A program made the position numbers and the translations under genes. The notes below the pieces were generated by a model that did not search any database, was not told the origin of the DNA, and saw nothing but the letters and a program-made list of their open reading frames with translations. Below are positions 35,701-44,390 of a DNA stretch of 64,000 nucleotides, piece after piece. Positions within the stretch are counted from its first letter, which is position 1, and each line of letters opens with the position of its first letter. Where the stretch lies: assembly GCA_963617485.1 (NCBI GenBank), contig CAVEPA010000001.1:181211-245210 (forward strand), given 5' to 3'. This DNA comes from UBA1757 sp963617485. Its GTDB lineage: Bacteria > Bacteroidota > Bacteroidia > Bacteroidales > UBA1402.

Positions 35701-35769
35701 GGCGGGAGTCTGGGCAGTCAGGCCGGCAGTCATCATGGCTGCCAAAGCCAAAGTAAAGATTTTTCTCAT
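32713..35769 (-). CDS. T9SS-sorted repeat protein with Ig-like modules
   Basis: A 1018-residue secreted protein, not recognised as an enzyme. Signal peptide 1-19. Residues of about 25-560 are rich in short repeated beta-strand units (for example GSGNLTLKGQ, VTLKNGATLTF, GTGDWRLTNS, VRAGSLTILGQ), like autotransporter-associated beta-strand repeats that fold as a beta-helix. Two Big_5-like Ig domains follow (about 600-700 and 705-790), then a discoidin-like module (about 800-930) and a type A T9SS C-terminal domain ending in ALKAIAK. The last three modules resemble those of the neighbouring pectate lyase. It is probably a surface-anchored glycan-binding or stalk protein. No catalytic motif is visible. 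Confidence 0.75.
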   Translation of the reverse strand: MRKIFTLALAAMMTAGLTAQTPATLQWNGAAGDSLWNETSVNWMEGEMATPWVDGSSVYIAPDSLGAVQRYIRLNDSVNVAGFTFESDQNYSIVADSTDAGVHSAGQFIKKGSGNLTLKGQDFWFWFDKGSVLEAGTVTVSGPAASSNNIEEQVLGPQVTLKNGATLTFAAGTTDKHGYENITTDIIVEDDAEATVIFDRNLVYSGKVIGGKTSVLNLGDQYLREHFMCDWIDFEGTVKPFVSNPLDKSGAANFIFCDTLGIAEWDVNGNLVDVYRRDAYTIDSAKVKDEGYTYTTRVAYGFPKAKVVLGDNAYFYAGGNMSASVAQNAYPSNDKNVMRIGALAGSASSVLGAGCQQRGSYEANYFIGGLNTNEVFEGVINNTGYKKTAKATNIYKEGTGDWRLTNSKLSNNGSYNVRAGSLTILGQATTNGTVSVSKGAALKGNPVFTAASIATIDGILEPGDSTINNSIGAIQFQNANVNFGENAHLKIGLGQGRCDQIVYYGETTFDGNATIEFFVEENTVKAGDQFRILVPYNEATNSNATLQGECKIVCQEGLEIDYSNLFNDPQWAEGADKSICGTITVISNTASGKYGSAVAAIKSVNPVDGSYVGTSGSIVLTFDKTVLRGTGDITMGGKVFEPVIDDKTVTINFSGLSNEAVSYDLVIPEGALLDAYDNKPTAAFKANYLLDNVAPVLSNSSLADAAEISWADGSVTLTYSENVKVAGQASINQTQFEKIIASASGAVVTLSYYGLNFETDYTLTVPQGAITDAYGNPAEAFSVSFKTQGYDKTLVDSVALNGKPNTTLPIEEKPLSEGNTNTYPLWCQYKEGSFADGAVTWTSSNTGNKLMAAFVGDAQALYVWAKATGKDMLLAVQESPAEAGVVTWRTIRVIDDWDLGENERCFAFALTPGCRFIKIKPVKASSTSSIIVTGYKVDNNPVALEDAVESKLQAMQVNGGLMLRGLNAGNKVEVFNLSGRRVAMIQASGDELFVPAQGFVLVKVTGDNSTEVLKAIAK

Positions 35770-35815
35770 GCTGTTGATAGTTAAAAGTTAGTATATAAGA
35801 ATTGAATGTTGTCCG

Positions 35816-37750
35816 TTACTGCATAGGCAGATACCAGTTGGCTTCGGTAAGTTCGGGAACTGAAGAGCCGGCCTCACGATGTTTGCGCTGCACCTGACGG
35901 TTCAGCAAGTTGGCAGGTGAGTTCTCTTCGGTGTGGGCATCCAGACCATCGGCCATACGGCGACGGCTCACGCGCAGCAAGTCGCCCCAGCGGTGACCCT
36001 CGAAACCAAGTTCCAGCGCGGCTTCCTGCACAAGGTAGTCCTCGATCCAACGCACCGAGTCCATATGGATAACCTCTCGCAATGCCAAGGTGTCCTCATA
36101 CGTGGTGGCAGCTTGCCAAACCAAGGTGTCACGACGGTAAGACCTGGCCCACTGCGGTTCGGAGCGACTCTCCAGGTATGCACGCGAACGCAGTCCCAAA
36201 TGGCTGGTCCACGGGCCACGATAAGCGCCGTAGGCAGCGTCCACATTGCGGGCATCAAAATAATAGGGTTCGGGGTAAGGCTCGTAGTCTTTCGTCTGGT
36301 CGATAATGACAGTGCCTGCGGCATTGGTGGTATACACCGGCCAGCCCGTATACTGACAACCCGTCTTGTCGCTGCGGCTGTCGTTGAAAGTTGATTGGAG
36401 TCCGCCGTTCAAGAAAGCCATGGCCAGTTTGGGATAGCCGGCACGGTTCACGGCCTCGGCATAGCGCAGATGCAATAGTGCGGCACGATACAGGAACCAG
36501 CGGCCTTCCAAACGATAAAGGTCTTCCACATTGTCGTATTGCAGATGTATGGTGCTGTTGGTGGCATCCACCGTCTGGCTGTAGTAATCGTAGAGGTACT
36601 TGATGATGACAGGCTGTCCGTTCACCCAATCGAAAGAAGCTTCGCGACCACGGCCGTCAAAAGCCAGACCGGCACCGTCCTGCTGCTGATTTTCCCACAG
36701 GCTGTCGATGGCATAGGCCGAAGGTTTGAGCTGGTATTCGCCGCTACCCGTATTGGCAAAGAGCTTGATAAAAGGATATTCTGGATTGTAACGATAATCG
36801 TAGCTCATCACCCAGATCATTTCGTTATCGAGCTCGGAGCTGGTGGTCTCCAAGGCGAACATTTCCTTCCATTTGTTACGGAACTGGCTGATATTGCCGT
36901 CGTTGTAGCGGAGGAAGCGTATCCAGAAGCCCACAGGCGTGCTGTTGGTCTGCCAAACACCTGCCGTTGTCTTGTACTTATAGGAGCTGCTGTTGTATTT
37001 GTTCATCAGCGTATAGTACTGGGTTGCAGCCTTTTCGTACTGATTGGACCAAAGATAGAGGTCACCCAGCAGGAAATACTTGTTGATGAAGAGCATCTTC
37101 TTCTGAGCACCTTCTTCCAGATTGGTAGCCAAATCTACCACGAAATAATCGTCCATGGTGGGAAGGTTCTCCATCTCACTGATAAGCACGGGCAAAAGCG
37201 CATCCAAATCGTAGGTGGGGAACAAGGTGGAATCCTGGGCTTCCTTGGCCGAATTGATGGGCTTGTCCACATATTTCACCTGACCGTAATGGATACCCAA
37301 CTGCAAGTAGGTCCAGCAGCGCACGGCCATCACATCGGCATAGCGTTCGCTGTAGTTGTCCTCGTCGAGTATCAAATCTTCACGCATCTTGTCGAACTTT
37401 TCCAAAGCCTCGTTACAGTTGAGGATAACCTCGTAGAAGGCACTGGCATCGCAATAGGCGTTCGAAGACTTCACCTGATGCGTACTCAAGGCCAACATAT
37501 CGGGCGTGGCGTTTTCGGTAACGTCCATCAAGTCGGCACGGAGTTCGTTGAGTACCACCACTTCATCGGCCAATTCCATAAACTTGCTGTACACACCCAT
37601 CACGGCAGCATCGGCATCGTAAGTTGTCTTATAGAACTCTTTTTCGAGCAGCACCTCCCTGATGTCGGGCTCCATGCAGGCATTCATCGCCACCAGGGCT
37701 AAGAGCAACCAGGCGGACTTTAGCTGTTTCATTATATGCTTTGTTTTCAT
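35816..37750 (-). CDS. SusD/RagB-family surface glycan-binding lipoprotein (pair 2)
   Basis: A 644-residue SusD-like lipoprotein. The lipobox is AMNAC with C25 as the lipidated residue; an internal ATG at 37732 would give a shorter signal peptide. TPR-like helices of the family are evident (VMAVRCWTYLQLGIHYGQV, RAALLHLRYAEAVNRAGY), and the C terminus has the family LELGFEGHRWGDLLRVSRR segment. SusD proteins cap their SusC partner and bind oligosaccharide. It is 19 bases after the SusC gene it pairs with. At over 640 residues it is longer than usual, which suggests large inserted loops around the binding site. Confidence 0.92.
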   Translation of the reverse strand: MKTKHIMKQLKSAWLLLALVAMNACMEPDIREVLLEKEFYKTTYDADAAVMGVYSKFMELADEVVVLNELRADLMDVTENATPDMLALSTHQVKSSNAYCDASAFYEVILNCNEALEKFDKMREDLILDEDNYSERYADVMAVRCWTYLQLGIHYGQVKYVDKPINSAKEAQDSTLFPTYDLDALLPVLISEMENLPTMDDYFVVDLATNLEEGAQKKMLFINKYFLLGDLYLWSNQYEKAATQYYTLMNKYNSSSYKYKTTAGVWQTNSTPVGFWIRFLRYNDGNISQFRNKWKEMFALETTSSELDNEMIWVMSYDYRYNPEYPFIKLFANTGSGEYQLKPSAYAIDSLWENQQQDGAGLAFDGRGREASFDWVNGQPVIIKYLYDYYSQTVDATNSTIHLQYDNVEDLYRLEGRWFLYRAALLHLRYAEAVNRAGYPKLAMAFLNGGLQSTFNDSRSDKTGCQYTGWPVYTTNAAGTVIIDQTKDYEPYPEPYYFDARNVDAAYGAYRGPWTSHLGLRSRAYLESRSEPQWARSYRRDTLVWQAATTYEDTLALREVIHMDSVRWIEDYLVQEAALELGFEGHRWGDLLRVSRRRMADGLDAHTEENSPANLLNRQVQRKHREAGSSVPELTEANWYLPMQ

Positions 37751-37769
37751 AATCAATTCCTTTCTTGGC

Positions 37770-40700
37770 TTACAAGGCTATTCTCAAACCGAACAAAACG
37801 CTGGCGCTCTGCGGAGTCACGCCCGTATCGATACCATAATAAAGCGGGTTCTGCGACACATTCACTTCGGGATCGTAGCCTAGATAGCGGGTCAGCGTGA
37901 ACACGTTGTTGGCCGTGGCATACACTTCCAGGCCGCGCAGTATCGGGAAGCCTTCGGGTACGGGCACCTGATAGGCCAAAGTGACGGTTTTCAGCTTGAA
38001 GAAGGAACCGTCTTCTATCCAACGGTCGGAGAAACGACTGTTGCCCATGGGGTCACCGTAAGTGGCACGCGGCATAGTGGTCTGGTGTCCGTCGTACGAC
38101 CAGCGGTTGAGCGTGGCGGCAGTCTGGTTGATGGTAGTGCTCATAGCCTCCATACGGTGCCTGAGAGCATTGTAGACATCGTTGCCCCAAGCATAGTTGA
38201 ACATGGCGTTCAAGCTGAAGGCCTTCCATTGCAGACGGGTACTCAGAGAACCGAACAAATCGGGATTCGGGTCGCCGATAACCACCATATCCTCGCTGTC
38301 GATGATATTGTCGCCTTCGGTCTGGTTGACGAAATGCACGTCACCGGCCGAGAAACTGGCGTACTGACCATTGCTCATTTCGGTCTGCAGATTGGCCTGT
38401 TCGGCATCGGCCTGAGAGGCGAACACGATTTCGGGAGCGGTCTGGTAACCATAGAACTGGGCCAAGGGGCGGCCTTCTTCGCTAAGGATATAGCCATCAC
38501 CATATGATGTTACCGTGCGATGGTCGGCATATTCCAGCAAAGTGTTCTTGTAATGCGATACCTGTAAAGCCATATCCCACTTGAGCGGGCCATTCAGCAA
38601 ACGGCCTTGAATACCCACTTCGAAACCACGGTTTTGCAGCTTGCCGTCGTTGGTCAGGTAAGAGGTGATGCCTGCACTCGAAGGCAAAGTCTTGACGCAC
38701 AGAAGATTGTCTGTGATATTATCGTAGAGGTCGATGTTGATATTCAAACGTTCGTCGAGCAGGCTGGTTTCCAAACCGACACCTTTTTTGATGGCGGTTT
38801 CCCACTGCAACTGCGTATTGGGGATATTGCCGCGCACCATACCATAAAGACCCAGGAATGAAGCCGGCTGATAGAATTTGTACACTTGATACGAAGTGCT
38901 TACCGCATCGTTGCCCGAGCTGCCTATGCTGGCGCGCAGCTTGAGATTGTCCATCCAGTCGAGTTGGGGCATCCAGGGTTCCGAGCTCAACAGCCAGGCA
39001 GCCGAGAGCGAAGCGAAGGGAGCCATGGGCGTATCCATCAGTTTGAACAGACCGGCAGCGTCCTTGCCGTAATTGGAAGAACCGTCCAAAGACAGGCTGG
39101 CGGCAAAGAAGTAGCGGTTCAGCAGAGCATAGTCGGCATGGGCGTACATCGACAGCCAGCGCCAGTTGTTGAGCAGACCGCCGTTGATTTCAAAATCGGC
39201 ATCGCCCGAACCCACGGTCTTCATGTTGTCGGTGGGAGAATTGAAGCCATAGGCCAGGTCTTCTTCCACATCGCTGTTCTGATAGCGGGCACCGAAGGCT
39301 GCCACCAAACTATGACGGTTGGCTTGATTCCACTCGTATCTGGCATAGCCGTCAACATAGAGCTGCAAGTAACGCAACGAGCGGCGGCTCATCTTGTTCT
39401 GCACGGGTCCCAAACGATGGTCATCGTAAGACATACCGGCCATCGGATAGAAAGTACGTTCGGTATTCTTGTTGGTTGTCAGGCCGAACACCGCGTTGGC
39501 GCTCCAGTGCTTGTTGAAACTGAACTGGGGGCGCAGATTGGCCTCGAAACGGTAATTCTTGGAAGCGGCCTCTACATCGTTGGTGGCCGCATAAGGGTTG
39601 CTCACGCCCAAAACATCGGCATCTTCCAAGTCGCGGGTTTCCAAATTGTCGGCACCGTAGACGTAAGAAGTCATAAAGGGAGCCTTGCTCAAGGCGATGT
39701 TCACGGGGCTGGTGGCCGAAAGTCCTTCGTCACGCAAGTTCTTTTCGCCGTAAGCGAAGCCCATGTTCGAGAACAAAGTCAGGCGTTTGCCCATGTTGAT
39801 GCGCGAGTTGAAGCTGGCCGTATAGCGCGAAAAGTCTGTGCCGGTGACCACGCCATCGTGTTTGAGGAAGCCCAGCGACAAGGCAAAGGTAGCCACATCG
39901 TCACCACCCTTGATATTGATGTAGTAGTTCTGGTTCAGGCTGTTGTTGAAAACCAGGTCCTGCCAGTCGGTCTGCTGGTTGTAGCGGTAATAATCGGTAT
40001 TGCCTTCCCAACCCCAGGCTTCCTGATAAGGCACTTCCCTATCGAAATAAGGCAAGGCTGCCAATTCGTCCTGCGTATATTGTCCGCTGTTCTGCAGCAG
40101 TTCGTACAGATATGAACGGTATTGCGAAGCGTCCAGCATACGGTATTGTTGGCTGGGTTCGAAATTCATACCGGCGTAGGTATACACATTGATGCGCGTC
40201 ACCATTTGGTCGGGACGCAGGGTGTTAATCAGGATAACGCCGTTGGCCGCACGCGAACCGTAAAGAGCCGTACCGTCCTTGAGCACCGTGATGCTTTCCA
40301 CATCCTTGGCATCAATCAAGGCCAAAGGAGTCGTCACGTTACCTTCCACCAAAGATGTGCCGTAAGCGCGATTGTCGATGGGCATGCCATTCATCACAAT
40401 CAGCGGCTGGGTATTGGCATTGAGTGAGTTGAAACCACGGAGGTACATATTCACGCCGCTGCCGGCAGCACCCGAGCGAGCCACGGCATTCAGGCCGCTA
40501 CCGCCCACCAGCAATTCTTCGGCCGATACAGCACCGCGCTTCTGAAAGCCACTGGCATCGTAGTTGTAATAAGACTGGGCCACCTGCTCACTGCGTACAT
40601 CGGCAAAGGGCAGGCTAACCTGCTGAGTGGCATTAATATAGCCTTGTTCGTAGAGTTCCACCGTCACTTCGTTTTGGCCGCGATACGCCAGCGTACGGGT

Positions 40701-40931
40701 TGCATAACCGCTGGCCTTCACTTGCAGCACGGCATTGTCGGCAGTTTTCTTCAATTGAAAATGACCGTCATTGTCGCTGAAGGCAGATGCCACACCGGGC
40801 ATGCTCACCGAAGCTCCGACGATAGCCTTACCAGTAGCGGCATCCAGCACCTTGCCTTGCAAAGTCTTGTCTTGAGCCTGCAAAGTAAGGCCCAGCACCG
40901 CCATCATAAGAACAATTATTGTTTTCTTCAT
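37770..40931 (-). CDS. SusC/RagA-family TonB-dependent transporter (pair 2)
   Basis: A 1053-residue outer-membrane importer. Signal peptide (1-19), an N-terminal carboxypeptidase-regulatory-like domain (about 23-100; GKVLDAATGKAIVGA), then a plug with the SusC signature (MYLRGFNSLN, PLIVMNGMPIDNR, SITVLKDGTALYGSRAANGVI) and a barrel of about 22 strands with a C-terminal strand ending in LFGLRIAL. It imports oligosaccharides using TonB-ExbBD energy. The conventional TonB box is not distinct. It forms a pair with the SusD gene just downstream. Confidence 0.95.
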   Translation of the reverse strand: MKKTIIVLMMAVLGLTLQAQDKTLQGKVLDAATGKAIVGASVSMPGVASAFSDNDGHFQLKKTADNAVLQVKASGYATRTLAYRGQNEVTVELYEQGYINATQQVSLPFADVRSEQVAQSYYNYDASGFQKRGAVSAEELLVGGSGLNAVARSGAAGSGVNMYLRGFNSLNANTQPLIVMNGMPIDNRAYGTSLVEGNVTTPLALIDAKDVESITVLKDGTALYGSRAANGVILINTLRPDQMVTRINVYTYAGMNFEPSQQYRMLDASQYRSYLYELLQNSGQYTQDELAALPYFDREVPYQEAWGWEGNTDYYRYNQQTDWQDLVFNNSLNQNYYINIKGGDDVATFALSLGFLKHDGVVTGTDFSRYTASFNSRINMGKRLTLFSNMGFAYGEKNLRDEGLSATSPVNIALSKAPFMTSYVYGADNLETRDLEDADVLGVSNPYAATNDVEAASKNYRFEANLRPQFSFNKHWSANAVFGLTTNKNTERTFYPMAGMSYDDHRLGPVQNKMSRRSLRYLQLYVDGYARYEWNQANRHSLVAAFGARYQNSDVEEDLAYGFNSPTDNMKTVGSGDADFEINGGLLNNWRWLSMYAHADYALLNRYFFAASLSLDGSSNYGKDAAGLFKLMDTPMAPFASLSAAWLLSSEPWMPQLDWMDNLKLRASIGSSGNDAVSTSYQVYKFYQPASFLGLYGMVRGNIPNTQLQWETAIKKGVGLETSLLDERLNINIDLYDNITDNLLCVKTLPSSAGITSYLTNDGKLQNRGFEVGIQGRLLNGPLKWDMALQVSHYKNTLLEYADHRTVTSYGDGYILSEEGRPLAQFYGYQTAPEIVFASQADAEQANLQTEMSNGQYASFSAGDVHFVNQTEGDNIIDSEDMVVIGDPNPDLFGSLSTRLQWKAFSLNAMFNYAWGNDVYNALRHRMEAMSTTINQTAATLNRWSYDGHQTTMPRATYGDPMGNSRFSDRWIEDGSFFKLKTVTLAYQVPVPEGFPILRGLEVYATANNVFTLTRYLGYDPEVNVSQNPLYYGIDTGVTPQSASVLFGLRIAL

Positions 40932-40952
40932 AACAAATCTCTTTTCAATTGA

Positions 40953-42602
40953 TTAATCGTTGACCATCGGCACCAGTTCAATGTAGTCGAGGAACATGAA
41001 ACCGGCATTCTCGTTGTTGTAGCGCGTGGTATTGACCAGCCACATGGTCAGTTCGCCCATGGTGGGTACCTTCATGATGCCGCCATCGGCCACGGCCGAT
41101 TCTTTGACCAGATACTGGGTGGTGGCGGTGGTGTCCAAATCCCACTGTTTGAGACGCGTCACTTCGGGGTTGGGTGTAGCGGCCCAAGTCGAACCCACAA
41201 AGCAACGTCCACGACCCAAATAGTTGTTAGACACCGAATCGGTGGCGTTCTTCTTGCTCAGACGCGGACGGTTGGGCATAGAAATGAAAAGCTTCTGCTC
41301 CAAAGCCAGACCGTCGTGGCCTTCGTAATCATCGTAAGCCACATAGTTGATGGCATAGTTAACCGAGTTCACCTGCGCCAGGTATTCGATATAATAATTG
41401 GTACCGTTGAACAGGTTGTTGGCCGATGAAGAATTGCCCGTAAACTGCTGCGTTGGGAAGTTCTCGAACTTGGACTTGCCATACAGCATAATGTCGTAAC
41501 CGCCGCTGGCCCAAGATTTGTAACGGGTAGCCAGATAAAAACTGTTCATGCAGCCATTGTAGTTTTCACCCTCGATGCGCACACGCTGTATCTTGTTCTT
41601 GAGCGAAATATTGCAGCTGTTCAAGATATAGATATAGCCATTGCTACAGTTGATGACTTCCTTGATATTGGCCTGGTTGAAGGGAACTTTGATGCCATCG
41701 GCATTGACAAACTGCGAGAGCGACAGCAAGGAGTCGCCTTCGAGCAAGATGGGCAGCACATAATCGCCGCAAAGGTTGAAGGCAGCCACAGAATCGCTCA
41801 TCGCCTGATCGAACACCCAGGACGAAGCCACTTGCTTCTCGGTACGGAAACAAGGCGAATACTTCTGTATCATGGCATCATAGGCGGCATCTTCGATGAT
41901 GAAGTAACTGAAAACCTCGCGTTCGTCGTTCAAGGCGTATTTTTCCAAGAAAGGATTGTAGTCTTTCATCACCACGGGGTCGTAGGTAATCTTGCCGTTC
42001 TCGTCCAGACCGGAGGCCACACTCTTGTCCAAGTCGATTACTTGCGTGTTCATCGACAGCAGATAACGCACCTGCTTGTACTGCTCAAGCTTGGCGAAAG
42101 CTTCCCAAAGGTTGTCCTTGGGTGTGGAAACCACCGCTACCTTGTGCAACATGCCGTTCGAAGCAGCCAAATCCACCTGTAGCATAGGCGTTCCGTCGAA
42201 ACTTTTCTCTTCAGCATCGAAGCTGACGGCCTTGCCGTTGTATGCCAGGATTTTACCACTGAAGTTGACATCGTTGGAGCGTATCTTCGAAGGACAAATC
42301 ATAGTGCCCAAAATGGATTTCACCAGCGTCTCGTTCTGGGTATCGATACCATCCCAAGCGGCATTCACCGGAGCGAAAACCGTGCAGGCAGGCAAATCGG
42401 CCAAAGTCTTGTCGTAGCCGTACTGTGCCAGCAAAGACGAAAAAATACTCAAGTCTTCCTGTGCAGCAACAAGCTCGGCCATATTCTTGCCCATATTGCT
42501 GTCGCTCAGCTGACTATGCTCGTTCCAAGGCTGACAGGCGGCCAGCATCAAGGCCGTCAGTGCCAGCAGCAAAGCATTGAATTTATATCTCATTGTCTTC
42601 AT
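40953..42602 (-). CDS. FAS1 (fasciclin) domain lipoprotein, 549 aa
   Basis: A lipoprotein with C23 in the lipobox LAAC. One clear FAS1 domain (about 38-160) contains the H1-like motif CTVFAPVNAAWDGI and an NGMLHKVAVV segment. A divergent second FAS1-like region (about 165-340) and a C-terminal beta-rich part (340-549; RVRIEGENYNGC and the ending YIELVPM) follow; the latter resembles the DUF5108-type domain found in such proteins, but I give that name only tentatively. FAS1 domains mediate adhesion and in a few bacteria bind glycans. It sits between the two SusCD pairs, seven bases from the next FAS1 gene. Confidence 0.8.
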   Translation of the reverse strand: MKTMRYKFNALLLALTALMLAACQPWNEHSQLSDSNMGKNMAELVAAQEDLSIFSSLLAQYGYDKTLADLPACTVFAPVNAAWDGIDTQNETLVKSILGTMICPSKIRSNDVNFSGKILAYNGKAVSFDAEEKSFDGTPMLQVDLAASNGMLHKVAVVSTPKDNLWEAFAKLEQYKQVRYLLSMNTQVIDLDKSVASGLDENGKITYDPVVMKDYNPFLEKYALNDEREVFSYFIIEDAAYDAMIQKYSPCFRTEKQVASSWVFDQAMSDSVAAFNLCGDYVLPILLEGDSLLSLSQFVNADGIKVPFNQANIKEVINCSNGYIYILNSCNISLKNKIQRVRIEGENYNGCMNSFYLATRYKSWASGGYDIMLYGKSKFENFPTQQFTGNSSSANNLFNGTNYYIEYLAQVNSVNYAINYVAYDDYEGHDGLALEQKLFISMPNRPRLSKKNATDSVSNNYLGRGRCFVGSTWAATPNPEVTRLKQWDLDTTATTQYLVKESAVADGGIMKVPTMGELTMWLVNTTRYNNENAGFMFLDYIELVPMVND

Positions 42603-42608
42603 ATTTCG

Positions 42609-44384
42609 TTAGTTAGCAATGTTCTCAACCTCGTTGGCACAATCGGCTGCATAAGGCAAAATGGAATCGCAAGGAGTATCGGCCCAAATTTGGTTGCCGC
42701 CCACATCGAAACGGGGCCAAAGCTGGTCTTGGTTCTTGGGGATGAAATGTATCATATCCCAATAATGCGTGCCACTGCCCGACAGCCCTTCGAAACGAAG
42801 CGTGTGACGGCCGGTGGTCTTCACATCGATGGTGCCCAGCAACTTGGAAACGAATACCCTGCCCTGCACATCCTTGGGACGCTTGGCCACATAGTACTTC
42901 AGACCTTCGGCCAACATTTGCGAAGTGGTCTTGCCCGTAGGCAAATATTGGTACATATCGAACACGTTGGGGAATTGCTGTGTATCGTAGCCATCCTGAA
43001 TGAAGTACGAACGGAAGGTCGTATTGCTGTCGGTACGACGCCAGCAAACCCAAACATTGTATTCACCCTCGATAAGCAAAGGTGTTTTGAATTCCACCCA
43101 AAGCAACTCGCTGGGGTTCACGCCAAACTGGAGATTGTCGTAGTAAACATACTGGAACTTGTCGCCAAACTGCTGGTCGCAGATGTAGGTAATGCCTTTG
43201 GACGAAGTCTTGGCCTCGAAATTGACTTCCGAAAGCTCGCCTTGTTTAAAGGTGATGCTCGTGCCGGTTTGTCGGAACTCCTTGAGCGCCATGATTTCGG
43301 GTTGCTCGGCCAAATCCCAGTATACGGGCGATGCCTGTCGCTTGCGGGGAGGCATATAGCCGTTGAGCTCGTGAATGACACCGTTGGCACAAGTGTAATC
43401 GGTGTAGTACGACTGCGTGTTGATGTTCACACCCGGGTCGTAATTGAGTACATCGGCCGTGAAGCGGTTCAGAATCAAGCTCAGACCGCTGGTGGTGATG
43501 GTAATCACGTTGTCCTTGACACAGGTGGTCTTGGAACCGCCGGCCATGCGCAAGTCAGTCAGGTAGTTGAGCGAGGGAATGATGTGGTAGCCCACATACA
43601 TATCACAAAGGTTCTGTTCCTGTTTTATTTCGTCGCGCACCACAGCCATGCTGTCAATCAGCTCATCGTAAGAATGGATGCCGCTCAAGGCCAGAACGCT
43701 GTCACTTTCCACCAGCAGCGTGTACCAAGAAGTTTCGGCCGGTTGTTGCAGCTGTTCCAGATAAGAACTTTTCTCCACGGCTTGTGTAAAGACGGTGTAT
43801 TTGCCGGCGGGCAAGTCTTCCTTCAAGCTCTGGTACACCGACTTGGTGGCCATGGTCAGTACATGGTCGATGCGGTGTACGATGCCATTGTCGCAACGGT
43901 TGTCCTTAGAAGTAATGCGGGCCTGACGGTTCACCTGTATGTAAGCGTTGTTGTCTTCGTCCAGATAGGTCATGGTGGTCAGGTAGCGTTTCATGCCGTT
44001 GGGCGATGACAGACGGCCATCGGTAAAGGTAGAAGTGGCCAGCGTATCGTTGACCAAATGGAACTTGACCATCGTCACCAGGTCAGCCTTGGGCATTTCC
44101 TGCCATGAGCCGTAGCCCTGATCCTTGGCCCAGGCGGCCACAGCATCGTTGTCGGGAGCGAAACAGGTATAGGCACCATAGGCATGGAGCGTACCCTGAT
44201 AGCCGGCAGCCTTCACCACTTCACCAAATTCACTCAGAAGCGAATCTTGTTCCAACAGATAATCGTCAATCATCGGCACCTCCGAAACGGCATAGGTTTT
44301 ACCGTCCATCGGCGACTGGCAGGCGGCCCAAGAAAGCAGCAATGCCAACGGAGCCGCTATATATGCAAAAACTTTCAGTTTCAT
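42609..44384 (-). CDS. FAS1 (fasciclin) domain lipoprotein, 591 aa
   Basis: A lipoprotein (lipobox AAC, C22) with two FAS1 domains. The first (about 35-185) has YTCFAPDNDAVAAWAKDQGY and ends DNGIVHRIDHVL. The second (about 190-345) has YTLLVESDSVLA and ends CANGVIHELNGYM. The C-terminal region (about 360-591) is beta-rich and similar in layout to the 549-residue neighbour, with the late segment YWDMIHFIPKNQD matching FLDYIELVPM there. These two adjacent genes are probably related by duplication. It follows the first SusD gene by six bases, so the order SusC-SusD-FAS1-FAS1 suggests the role of SusE/SusF-like surface glycan binders. Confidence 0.82.
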   Translation of the reverse strand: MKLKVFAYIAAPLALLLSWAACQSPMDGKTYAVSEVPMIDDYLLEQDSLLSEFGEVVKAAGYQGTLHAYGAYTCFAPDNDAVAAWAKDQGYGSWQEMPKADLVTMVKFHLVNDTLATSTFTDGRLSSPNGMKRYLTTMTYLDEDNNAYIQVNRQARITSKDNRCDNGIVHRIDHVLTMATKSVYQSLKEDLPAGKYTVFTQAVEKSSYLEQLQQPAETSWYTLLVESDSVLALSGIHSYDELIDSMAVVRDEIKQEQNLCDMYVGYHIIPSLNYLTDLRMAGGSKTTCVKDNVITITTSGLSLILNRFTADVLNYDPGVNINTQSYYTDYTCANGVIHELNGYMPPRKRQASPVYWDLAEQPEIMALKEFRQTGTSITFKQGELSEVNFEAKTSSKGITYICDQQFGDKFQYVYYDNLQFGVNPSELLWVEFKTPLLIEGEYNVWVCWRRTDSNTTFRSYFIQDGYDTQQFPNVFDMYQYLPTGKTTSQMLAEGLKYYVAKRPKDVQGRVFVSKLLGTIDVKTTGRHTLRFEGLSGSGTHYWDMIHFIPKNQDQLWPRFDVGGNQIWADTPCDSILPYAADCANEVENIAN

Positions 44385-44390
44385 AGCTGT

